60,780 nucleotides of DNA. Source: Geobacter sp. (GTDB taxonomy: Bacteria > Desulfobacterota > Desulfuromonadia > Geobacterales > Pseudopelobacteraceae). Shown one piece after another: positions 33,050 to 40,702 of the stretch. How positions within the stretch are numbered: the stretch's first letter is position 1; every line of letters starts with the position of its first letter. The notes under the pieces were generated by a model, which searched no databases, was not told where the DNA came from, and saw nothing but the letters and a program-made list of their open reading frames with translations. A program made the position numbers and the translations under genes. The stretch spans positions 1-60,780 of the forward strand of contig JANYBN010000169.1 of NCBI GenBank assembly GCA_025360785.1, written 5' to 3'.

Positions 33050-33820
33050 CTACATAAGATAAAGCGGGATCATGATAACAAACATGGTTATTAGATCTGC
33101 ATGAAAGGCCGCAATTATCGAACTTGCCAGCAGAGCATATTTACGTTTTGGCGCCAGGATCTTGTAACTGACAATGCCGAAGCGGGCCAGAAGCAGGGTC
33201 AATACCGGCAGTTCGAATATCAGGCCGAACACCAGAATAAGCCGCAGACAAAAATTGACGTAGGCGCTGATGTTGAACCAGCTTTGCAGTCCTTCGGCCT
33301 CGTAGGAAAGTGAGAAATTGATTATTACCGGCCAGATTACGACCAGAAAAAACATGGCGCCGACACAGAAAGTCAGACTGGCGGCCGTGACAAAAGGCAC
33401 GACCATCCTTCGCTCACGCCTGGTCAGGCCGGGTGCGATAAATAACCAGACCTGATAGAAAACTATCGGCAGCACCAGGACAAAACCGGCCAGCATCGAG
33501 ATTTTGCACTGGATGAAAAACGGCTCCAGAGGAGCGCTGTAGTTGAGGGGGTGTTGTTTCTGGGGAGTGTTGATTTCCTGCTCCAACTTGTAGTGACTGT
33601 ACATAGAGGGGGCAAGTTCTTTGACTTTGAGATAGACGTCCTTCTTGATCCCGGTCAGGTAGGTCTTGCCGGTCAGCGGCTTTTCGATGAATTTGAGCAG
33701 ATCGCCTGAGAAGTTCCAGGCCACGCCCATCCCGACTACCATGGCAATAACAATGACAACCAGTCGCTTGCGCAGTTCAACGAGATGCTCAATAAATGGG
33801 ATTACTCTTTCTTCGTTCAT
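33050..33820 (-). CDS. tatC: Sec-independent translocase TatC with in-frame TAG near the C-terminus
   Basis: 256 residues to the first stop. The IPFIEHLVELRKRL start, PLEPFF, LPIVFYQVWLFIAPGLTRRER and six hydrophobic segments identify TatC, the receptor of the twin-arginine pathway. The frame stops at TAG (33050-33052) after IPLYLM and then stays open as EISIWVALIFGKKK and on to a TAG at 32969-32971. TatC proteins have an aromatic residue followed by E here (E. coli: IPMYCLFEIG), so the TAG replaces a Tyr or Phe. The conserved TPPD segment is also altered (FHAD). It follows rnr by 72 bases with a good AGGAGG. Confidence 0.85.
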   Translation of the reverse strand: MNEERVIPFIEHLVELRKRLVVIVIAMVVGMGVAWNFSGDLLKFIEKPLTGKTYLTGIKKDVYLKVKELAPSMYSHYKLEQEINTPQKQHPLNYSAPLEPFFIQCKISMLAGFVLVLPIVFYQVWLFIAPGLTRRERRMVVPFVTAASLTFCVGAMFFLVVIWPVIINFSLSYEAEGLQSWFNISAYVNFCLRLILVFGLIFELPVLTLLLARFGIVSYKILAPKRKYALLASSIIAAFHADLITMFVIMIPLYLM

Positions 33821-33892
33821 ATATTCCTCCTATCACAGTGGCGTACCGGCTTGCAACCCTGGATTTGCCGAAAACTGCTTTAACGCCGCTTT

Positions 33893-36196
33893 CTAGGTCC
33901 GCTCTTTCCTTTGCCAGACCTGCTTTTTTCCACCCACGCTGTTTTGATCACGCCCGTCACCCCGTGGCTGCAGACCGGTTAACTTTTTGCCGCGCAGCGG
34001 AATGCGCGGATATTCATCCGATCCGCCTGCTTTGACACCGATTGGTGGTGTAGAGGCGGCGTGTGCCACCAGAGCAAATTCGATACGTCTGGTGCCGGGT
34101 GATACCGAAGCCACCGACACCCGCGCGGCATCCCCTATCCGGAAAACCTTGCCGGTGCGCCGGCCGATCAGGGAGTGCTGTTTCTCGGCGTGGGTGTACA
34201 TATCATCGGCCAGGGTCGAAATATGTACCAGTCCCTCTACGAACAGCTCTTCAAGTTCCACGAAAAAGCCGAAAGCCGTCACGCCGGTGATGTAGCCGTC
34301 AAACTCTTCCCCCACATGCTTTTGCATGTACTGAAGTTTCTTCATCTCGACCACGTCGCGTTCCGCCTCCATTGCGACCCGCTCGCGCTTGCTGGTATGT
34401 TCGGCGACCTCGCCCAGCCGTTCGGTGGCAATCGCCAACTGCTTGGCAGCACGCTTTCCGGTCGTTTCCTTCTCTGCCGTGAGGGCTAGCGCCGCCTTCA
34501 AGATCCGGTGCACCACCAGATCGGGATAACGCCGGATCGGGGAGGTGAAGTGGCAGTAACAGTCCGAGGCCAGCCCGAAGTGCCCGACATTTTCGGCGGC
34601 ATAGCGGGCCTGCTTCATGCAGCGGAGCAGGGAGTAGTTGATCATCCGCTCTTCCGGTCGGCCGGCGGCCTGGGCCAGCAGGCGCTGCAGTTCGGACGGC
34701 TGGACCTTCTCGTCAACCAGCTTGAATTCATAGCCGAAGCCGAAGACGAATTCCTGGAAGGTCTGCAGTTTGGCCGGGTCGGGATTTTCGTGAACGCGAT
34801 AGAGAAAGCCGATATCCCTTGACGTGATATAGCGGGCCACCGCTTCGTTGGCGGCCAGCATGAACTCTTCGATCAGCTGGTGTGCCAGATTGCGCTCGGC
34901 ACGAATGATTCCCTCGGTAAGGCCGGTCAGGCCGATGATGATCTCCGGCTCCGGGAGGTCGAAATCGATGCTGCCACGTTTCTTGCGCATCTCCATCAGA
35001 ATCAGGGCCAGCTCCTTCATCTCCAGCAGCATCGGCGCCACCGGCCGGTATTTGTCGGCCAGTTCACGGTCGTCATCGACAATAATCTGTTTCACAATCG
35101 TATAGGTCAGGCGGGCCGCACTCTTGATGACGCTCGAATAGAAGGCCGACTCCAGCATGGCGCCGTTCCGGTCAAAGAGCATTTCAGCCGTCATCGTCAG
35201 GCGGTCAACATTCGGATTGAGCGAACAGATGCCGTTCGAGAGCCGCTCCGGCAGCATAGGGATGCAGCGGTCCGGAAAGTAGACCGAGGTGCCGCGCAGG
35301 TACGCTTCCAGATCAAGCGGACTATCCTTCATTACATAATGGGAAACGTCGGCAATCAAGACCCAGAGCCGGAAATTATCCCCCTCGCGGCGCAGGGAGA
35401 CGGCATCATCAAAGTCGCGGGCTGTTTCGCCGTCTATGGTTACGGTCGGCATCGAGCGCAGATCAATCCGGTCTTTCAGGTCGGTCTTAGAGACAGTTTC
35501 GGCAATGCCGTCAGCTTCGGCCAGCACATCCGGGCCAAAGATGTGCGGCAGATCGAAGCGGCGAATCACCGACTGTACTTCAACTTCCGGGTCGTCCGGC
35601 CACCCCAGAACCTCGATAATCTTCCCTTCGGCAGGACGGCCGCCGATCGGGTATGACGTCAATTCCGCCACAACCTGATGGCCGTCTTCCGCCAGACCGC
35701 GCCCTTTGACCGGAATCGCCACCACCAGATTCAGGCGTTGATCTTCCGGGATGACAATCGCTCCCCGCCTGGTCTCCTCGTAGCGACCGACGATCTTGCT
35801 GGTGGCACGCTCGATTACCGCCATAACCCGGCCATCCAGCTTGTTGCCACCCATACGGCTCGGGCTGGAGCTGGCCTCGACCAAATCGCCGTGAAGAGCT
35901 CCCTTAAGAAACTTTGACGGGATAAAAATATCCTCGCCACCGCCTTCAGGGGTCACAAAACCATAGCCGTCGCGGTGAACCGAGATCCGGCCGCGTGTGG
36001 TTTTCATCTTTCCAGGCAGGCTGTAACTATTCCCCTTCAACCGGACCAGTTCGCCGTCTTCGGCCATATCTTCCAGCATGTTCTTCAGCTCCAGCTTGAC
36101 ATGGCGGCCGCCGAACTCGCGCATAAGAGCGTCAAAGTGGATAGCTCCCTCCTGCTGTTTGAACAATGCCAGTATATGTTTTTTGCTTATATTCAT
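33893..36196 (-). CDS. rnr: Ribonuclease R
   Basis: 767 residues. Domains in order: an N-terminal helix-turn-helix (1-60), cold-shock OB domains (from RGRISVHRDGYGFVTPEGGGEDIFI), the RNB catalytic domain (DGETARDFDDAVSL with the metal-binding aspartates, then LPERLSNGICSLNP), an S1 domain (GEEFDGYITGVTAFGFFVELEELFVEGL) and a basic C-terminal tail. It degrades structured RNA 3-prime to 5-prime. AAGGAG precedes the ATG. It probably forms an operon with downstream tatC. Confidence 0.96.
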   Translation of the reverse strand: MNISKKHILALFKQQEGAIHFDALMREFGGRHVKLELKNMLEDMAEDGELVRLKGNSYSLPGKMKTTRGRISVHRDGYGFVTPEGGGEDIFIPSKFLKGALHGDLVEASSSPSRMGGNKLDGRVMAVIERATSKIVGRYEETRRGAIVIPEDQRLNLVVAIPVKGRGLAEDGHQVVAELTSYPIGGRPAEGKIIEVLGWPDDPEVEVQSVIRRFDLPHIFGPDVLAEADGIAETVSKTDLKDRIDLRSMPTVTIDGETARDFDDAVSLRREGDNFRLWVLIADVSHYVMKDSPLDLEAYLRGTSVYFPDRCIPMLPERLSNGICSLNPNVDRLTMTAEMLFDRNGAMLESAFYSSVIKSAARLTYTIVKQIIVDDDRELADKYRPVAPMLLEMKELALILMEMRKKRGSIDFDLPEPEIIIGLTGLTEGIIRAERNLAHQLIEEFMLAANEAVARYITSRDIGFLYRVHENPDPAKLQTFQEFVFGFGYEFKLVDEKVQPSELQRLLAQAAGRPEERMINYSLLRCMKQARYAAENVGHFGLASDCYCHFTSPIRRYPDLVVHRILKAALALTAEKETTGKRAAKQLAIATERLGEVAEHTSKRERVAMEAERDVVEMKKLQYMQKHVGEEFDGYITGVTAFGFFVELEELFVEGLVHISTLADDMYTHAEKQHSLIGRRTGKVFRIGDAARVSVASVSPGTRRIEFALVAHAASTPPIGVKAGGSDEYPRIPLRGKKLTGLQPRGDGRDQNSVGGKKQVWQRKERT

Positions 36197-36356
36197 TAAT
36201 CAACTCCTTGGTGATTTGTTTGTTTTCTTATGCGAACACATTGTTAAGATCAATGTAAGGTAAAGTCAACCCGGTTTATAACTGTCTGTCCGGTACGGTT
36301 GCGCGGTCGGTATATTTCCGTTATATTGACACAAATTACGGTTTCTGAAAGCGGAT

Positions 36357-36863
36357 ATGAACATGATAAAGAAATTATTGCCATTAAGCCTCCTTGCAGG
36401 CTTGATCCTGGCCGGTGGCGTTGCAGCTGCGAACCAAATGTCCGGCCATGCAGGCCAGCATGCCACGGAGGCCGCTATCGGCTCAAACCACACTGACGTT
36501 GTAAAACATAAATCGTGTCAGCAGTGCGGCATGGATCGGGAAAAATTTGCCTACTCACGAATCCTGATCACCTATGCAGACGGCTCGTCTGTCGGGGTAT
36601 GCAGCATCCATTGCGCGGTTGCCGAATTGAAAGCCGGCAAAGGCAGGGCGGTCAAAGCTTTTGAGGTTGCCGATATGAATACCCGGAAACTGATGGATGT
36701 CGAAAAGGCAACATGGGTGATCGGGGGGAGTAGTAAGGGTGTTATGACTAGGACCCCGAAATGGGCTTTTGCTCAAAAGGATGACGCCGCTGCTTTTATC
36801 AAGAAGAACGGCGGCAACATGGCTGTATACAAAGAGGCGCTGGCTTTGGCCGAAAAAGATTAA
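36357..36863 (+). CDS. NosL-like metal-binding protein 1
   Basis: 168 residues with an N-terminal hydrophobic signal or anchor (about 4-25). The NosL hallmark is HKSCQQCGMDREKF: Cys54, Cys57 and Met59. A second pair of cysteines, Cys82 and Cys86 in VCSIHC, and several His and Met residues could also bind metal. NosL is a copper(I)-binding accessory of nitrous oxide reductase maturation; no nosZ is present here, so a related copper or other metal role is more likely. First gene of a six-gene operon; a second ATG six bases downstream is possible. Confidence 0.85.
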   Translation: MNMIKKLLPLSLLAGLILAGGVAAANQMSGHAGQHATEAAIGSNHTDVVKHKSCQQCGMDREKFAYSRILITYADGSSVGVCSIHCAVAELKAGKGRAVKAFEVADMNTRKLMDVEKATWVIGGSSKGVMTRTPKWAFAQKDDAAAFIKKNGGNMAVYKEALALAEKD

Positions 36864-36880
36864 AACCAATCCCACTCAAT

Positions 36881-36897
36881 CCCCCTGTGTCAGGGGG
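36881..36897. repeat. Small perfect hairpin between the two NosL-like genes
   Basis: CCCCCTG at 36881-36887 and CAGGGGG at 36891-36897 form a 7-bp stem with a TGT loop. There is no U-run after it, so it probably stabilises or processes the operon RNA rather than ending transcription. Confidence 0.5.
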
Positions 36898-36933
36898 GAA
36901 GCATAACGTTCGCCTGATAGTATAGGAGATTTC

Positions 36934-37413
36934 ATGAGACGCATTGTTCCGGCAATTGTTCTGCTCTGCTTATTATTGACTGCAGCAAGCTCTTCGGCGG
37001 CTGACAAGGGAGCCGCTCCGGTTCCCGCAACTGCCAAATGCCCGGTCTGCGGCATGTTTGTCGCCAAATTTCCGGACTGGACGGCGACCGCCCGCTTCAA
37101 GGATGGCACGGTCTCTTATTACGACGGTCCGAAGGATATGTTCAGCCACTATTTAGATGCTGCCCGCTATACACCCGGCAAACGTCAGGCCGATTTTGCG
37201 GCGCTGGCGGTGAAGGAATATTATTCACTGATGATAATCGATGCGCGCGCCGCTTTTTTTGTAATCGGCAGCGATGTGTTCGGGCCGATGGGAGGGGAGC
37301 TGATCCCGTTCACAACAGAGAAGGATGCCAGATCCTTCAAACTCGATCATAAAGGCAAACGCATTCTCCGCTTCAACGAGATAACACGCCAGATCATAAA
37401 AACACTCAACTAA
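36934..37413 (+). CDS. NosL-like metal-binding protein 2
   Basis: 159 residues with a cleavable signal peptide (MRRIVPAIVLLCLLLTAASSSAA). CPVCGMFVAKFPDW holds Cys36, Cys39 and Met41, the NosL copper site; DGTVSYYDGPKDMF and FFVIGSDVFGPMGGELIPF are typical of NosL-family proteins. It lacks the second Cys pair of the first NosL-like protein, so the two are diverged paralogues with possibly different positions in a relay. TAGGAG precedes the ATG by 6 bases. Confidence 0.87.
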   Translation: MRRIVPAIVLLCLLLTAASSSAADKGAAPVPATAKCPVCGMFVAKFPDWTATARFKDGTVSYYDGPKDMFSHYLDAARYTPGKRQADFAALAVKEYYSLMIIDARAAFFVIGSDVFGPMGGELIPFTTEKDARSFKLDHKGKRILRFNEITRQIIKTLN

Positions 37414-37420
37414 GGCAGCC

Positions 37421-37705
37421 ATGCGCCGTTCATTACAATTTCTGCTGTTCACCGCAACTGTTCTTGCCGTCTTCCTGTTGCTGCCGCTGCATGCCCGTCA
37501 TGAACAACGGCACTCCGGCGGCGAGTTGCGGCAACTGCGGAACCTGCATGTGACGGATCTCTGTTTGGCTACCGAGGCCCGCTACACCCGTCACCCGGCC
37601 ATGGCCGATCGCCATGCGCCTTTTCAGGAACATCCTTTGGCGCTGGAACATTTCCCCTCGGGTTCGCTGATTCTGCCGACCCGCCTGAACCGTGACAAAC
37701 CATGA
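37421..37705 (+). CDS. Small membrane-anchored protein of unknown function
   Basis: 94 residues: one hydrophobic N-terminal segment (about 5-22), then a soluble, His-rich tail (RHEQRHSGGE, TRHPAMADRHAPFQEHPLALEHF). Fewer than 10 bases separate it from the NosL-like gene and its stop overlaps the permease ATG (ATGA), so it is very probably expressed. The His and Met content suggests possible metal contact, but no family is recognised. Confidence 0.65.
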   Translation: MRRSLQFLLFTATVLAVFLLLPLHARHEQRHSGGELRQLRNLHVTDLCLATEARYTRHPAMADRHAPFQEHPLALEHFPSGSLILPTRLNRDKP

Positions 37706-38838
37706 AACGGGCTATTGAGCGTCATCTGAATATTCTGGAGTTCACGCTGGCATCGCTGCTGCGCAGGAAAGCCAAAAACTTCTCTCTTCTGGCGATGTAC
37801 CTGATGGTGGTCTTCATGCTGGCATCGCTGCAGTTCTTTGTCACGGCGCTGAAGAGGGAGGCGGCCATCATTCTTGACGATGCTCCCGATATGGTTGTGC
37901 AGCGGCTGACGGCCGGGCGGCAGGATTTGGTGCCGACCGGCCATGCCGCCGAAATCGCCCGCATCAGGGGGGTAACGGCGGTCAGGCCGCGCCTCTGGGG
38001 CTATTATTATGACGCTCTGAACGGCGCCAATTATACGGTCATGGCCGGTGATGATACCTCTGCAAAGACTGAGTCAGCATCGATAGGCTCCGGTGTGGCA
38101 AAAGCCCGCAACCTGGCGGTCGGTGACCTGCTGCCGCTGATAGGCTATGACAAAGCGCCGGTAATGGTGGAGATCGGCACGATCTTTCCAAGCGGTTCCG
38201 ACCTTATTGCCGCCGACCTGATTATCATCTCTCCGGCCAACTTCCAACGGCTGTTCAATCTTCCGGGCGGTCAGGCGACCGACCTGGCGGTGACGGTGCG
38301 TAACCCGAAAGAGCTGGCAACAGTGGCGGCCAAGATTGCCGAACTGTTTCCCGGTTCCAGGCCGATCCTGAAGAGTGAGATTCAGCGCACTTATCAATCC
38401 GTTTTCGACTGGCGCGGCGGCATGACGCTGATGATTCTGGCCTCGGCGTTGCTCTCGTTCATCATCTTCGCCTGGGACAAGGCCACCGGGCTTTCCGCCG
38501 AGGAGCGCAAGGAGATCGGCATCTTGAAGTCGATCGGCTGGGAAACTTCCGATGTGCTGCTGCTCAAGTTCTGGGAGGGCATTGTCATTTCGCTGACGGC
38601 CTTTCTGCTGGGCACCATCCTGGCCTACGGGCATGTCTTCTTTCTGTCGGCCCCGCTCTTTGTCCAGGCGCTCAAGGGGTGGTCGGTCATCTATCCCCGC
38701 TTTCAGCTGGTGCCGGTGGTAGATGCCTATCAACTGGCGGTGCTCTTTTTTCTGACGGTGGTCCCTTACACGACTGCCACGATCATCCCCTGCTGGCGGG
38801 CGGCGACGACCGACCCTGATGCCGCGATGAGGTATTGA
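37702..38838 (+). CDS. FtsX/MacB-type ABC transporter permease
   Basis: 378 residues with the MacB/LolCE fold: one helix at about 24-48, a periplasmic domain (about 50-235, RIRGVTAVRPRLWGYYYDALNGANYTVMAGDD in its first part), then three helices between about 245 and 368. FtsX-family EIGILKSIGW lies before the second helix. These permeases move substrates from periplasm to outside or transmit ATPase cycles to periplasmic partners; they do not usually import. Start overlaps the preceding gene; the ATPase gene follows by 1 base. Confidence 0.9.
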   Translation: MKRAIERHLNILEFTLASLLRRKAKNFSLLAMYLMVVFMLASLQFFVTALKREAAIILDDAPDMVVQRLTAGRQDLVPTGHAAEIARIRGVTAVRPRLWGYYYDALNGANYTVMAGDDTSAKTESASIGSGVAKARNLAVGDLLPLIGYDKAPVMVEIGTIFPSGSDLIAADLIIISPANFQRLFNLPGGQATDLAVTVRNPKELATVAAKIAELFPGSRPILKSEIQRTYQSVFDWRGGMTLMILASALLSFIIFAWDKATGLSAEERKEIGILKSIGWETSDVLLLKFWEGIVISLTAFLLGTILAYGHVFFLSAPLFVQALKGWSVIYPRFQLVPVVDAYQLAVLFFLTVVPYTTATIIPCWRAATTDPDAAMRY

Positions 38839-38839
38839 C

Positions 38840-39568
38840 GTGATAGAACTCTCGAACCTCACCAAATCGTTCAACAGCGGCCAGCCGAATCAGTTCACCG
38901 CCGTGGACAATGTAACGCTGGCAATAAACCCGCAGCAGATCACGGTGCTCAAAGGGCCGAGCGGTTCCGGCAAGACTTCGCTTTTGTCGATGATCGGCTG
39001 CATGGCCCGTCCGACCTCGGGGCGCATTTTCCTGCGCGGAGTTGCCGCAGCGCTGCCTTTCCGACAGGATGGCGCGGATGCGGTCGAAATTACCAGTCTG
39101 CCGGAGCGGTTCCTGAACGAGATCCGGCGCTCCACCTTCGGTTTCATCTTTCAACAGTTCAACCTGGTCAAAGGGATTTCCGTGCTCGAAAATGTCATGC
39201 TGCCCGCCTATCCGACCGGTGAGGGGAGGGCGGAGTTTCGTGCCAGGGCGGTGTCTCTCCTGGAACAGTTCAGCATCGCGCGCCTGGCCTCGCAGCGGGT
39301 GGAACTGCTCTCTGGCGGCGAGCTGCAGCGGGTCGCCATCGCCCGTGCCCTGATCAATAATCCCTCCATCATTATCGCCGATGAACCTACGGCTCACCTG
39401 GATTCAAAACTGTCACACGAATTCATGGAGATTGTCGGCCGCTTGAAAGGGGAGGGGAAGAGTGTGCTGATTGCGAGCCATGATCCGATTGTGTTTGATT
39501 CGCCGCTGATCGACACGCTGGTGGAAATGCGCGACGGGGCGATCGTGGCCAGCCGGAGCTGCCGGTGA
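38840..39568 (+). CDS. ABC transporter ATP-binding protein (LolD/MacB type)
   Basis: 242-residue ATPase. Walker A GPSGSGKTSLLS, Q-loop FIFQQFNLVKGISVLENVMLP, signature LSGGELQRVAIARAL, Walker B SIIIADEPTAHLD, and switch His in IASHDP. It is the partner of the preceding FtsX-type permease. GTG start directly after the permease stop. A slightly longer Walker A to Q-loop insert (RGVAAALPFRQDGADAVEITSLPE) is unlike most LolD proteins. Confidence 0.93.
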   Translation: MIELSNLTKSFNSGQPNQFTAVDNVTLAINPQQITVLKGPSGSGKTSLLSMIGCMARPTSGRIFLRGVAAALPFRQDGADAVEITSLPERFLNEIRRSTFGFIFQQFNLVKGISVLENVMLPAYPTGEGRAEFRARAVSLLEQFSIARLASQRVELLSGGELQRVAIARALINNPSIIIADEPTAHLDSKLSHEFMEIVGRLKGEGKSVLIASHDPIVFDSPLIDTLVEMRDGAIVASRSCR

Positions 39569-40560
39569 TTCTGCAGCCCGCCGTCCTCGCGCTGCTGCTG
39601 ATCGCGCTGCTGGTTGCCGGAATGGGGATCTACGCCGGTTATTACGGTATGCGCATTCTTGGCCAATGGGATCCGGCCAGCGGCAGTGAAGGTCAGCTGG
39701 AGCTGGAACGCAGAACCTATCTGGTTTCGACCATCATGAGCTATATCCTCAGCTTCGAGCTGATGTCGCTGTTCCTCTTCATCTACACCGCAGATGAACT
39801 GCACCCGCTCTTTACCGGAGCCATGTGCGCCGCAGGAACACTGGCGGTCAACTCTTTCGGCTATCCGGCTCTGATAATCAAGGTCGTCAATTTTCTGCTG
39901 GCCGGGGTTTGGCTGATCGTCAATTATGCCGATAACAGAGGCTATGACTACCCGCTGATCAAGGTCAAGTATGAACTGCTGAATCTGCTGGTGCCGCTGC
40001 TGGTGCTGGAGGGTGTGCTGCTGTTCGCCTATTTTGCCGGGGTGAAACCGGACATCATCACCTCCTGCTGCGGCAGTCTGTTCAGCCACGAATCGAGCGG
40101 CTTCAGCGGTGATCTTGCAATGCTGCCGCATCTTCCGATGCAGATCGCCTTTTTTTCGGGTATGGCGGTCACTGGAGCCAGCGGTCTGTTTTTCTATATC
40201 AGGGGGCGCGCCGGTTATCTCTTTTCTATATCTTCAACGGTCACCTTTCTGGTCGCCGTCGCCTCGGTACTTTCATTCATCTGTCTCTATTTTTACGAAC
40301 TCCCCACACATCACTGCCCGTTCTGCCTGCTGCAGAAGGAATACGGCTACATCGGCTACTTCCTGTACGCCACCCTCTTCGGCGGCGTTGTGGCGGGAAT
40401 CGGGACCGGAGTGTTGATGCCGTTCAGGAAGGTTGGCAGTCTGATCCGCATCATCCCGGCCATTCAACGCCGCCTCGTCCTCGTTACGCTCTGCTGCTAT
40501 CTGCTGTTTACTTTGATCACAGGTTGGAAAATGGTTTTCTCGGCGTTGACGTTGGGGTAA
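39565..40560 (+). CDS. Polytopic membrane protein with CC and CPFC motifs
   Basis: 331 residues with about eight hydrophobic segments. Two cysteine pairs lie in extramembrane loops: Cys168-Cys169 (TSCCGSLFSH) and Cys251/Cys254 (HHCPFCLLQKEYGY). The second pair with preceding His-His resembles the CxxC of DsbB/VKOR-type thiol oxidoreductases or a metal site. GTG start overlaps the ATPase stop. Last gene of the NosL/ABC operon. No family is recognised with certainty; a membrane thiol-redox or metal-transfer role is inferred. Confidence 0.75.
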   Translation: MILQPAVLALLLIALLVAGMGIYAGYYGMRILGQWDPASGSEGQLELERRTYLVSTIMSYILSFELMSLFLFIYTADELHPLFTGAMCAAGTLAVNSFGYPALIIKVVNFLLAGVWLIVNYADNRGYDYPLIKVKYELLNLLVPLLVLEGVLLFAYFAGVKPDIITSCCGSLFSHESSGFSGDLAMLPHLPMQIAFFSGMAVTGASGLFFYIRGRAGYLFSISSTVTFLVAVASVLSFICLYFYELPTHHCPFCLLQKEYGYIGYFLYATLFGGVVAGIGTGVLMPFRKVGSLIRIIPAIQRRLVLVTLCCYLLFTLITGWKMVFSALTLG

Positions 40561-40582
40561 CTGTTTGTCGCGATAAGGGGCT

Positions 40583-40627
40583 AACCAGAGTACCTGCCTG
40601 GCTGGTGTTCGGGCAGGCACTCTGGTT
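40583..40627 (+). terminator. Large hairpin after the NosL/ABC operon
   Basis: AACCAGAGT (40583-40591) pairs with ACTCTGGTT (40619-40627) and, one mismatch further in, CCTGCC with GGCAGG: 15 paired bases around a 13-base loop. It lies 23 bases after the last stop of the operon. There is no clear U-run, so it may be a Rho-dependent or processing element and the call is tentative. Confidence 0.5.
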
Positions 40628-40702
40628 GGGCTGGGAACACTATACTTCAACAGATACCCCGTTCTGTCTAAAGTGTAGGTTTGAAACCAGGATCATTTTC
40701 TG

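Noticed and set aside
34880-35656. A 258-residue plus-strand open frame
   Set aside because: It is antisense to the ribonuclease R catalytic domain and has no recognisable motif.
38074-40131. Long minus-strand open frames opposite the ABC transporter genes
   Set aside because: They are antisense to genes with complete ATPase and permease motifs and have low-complexity composition.
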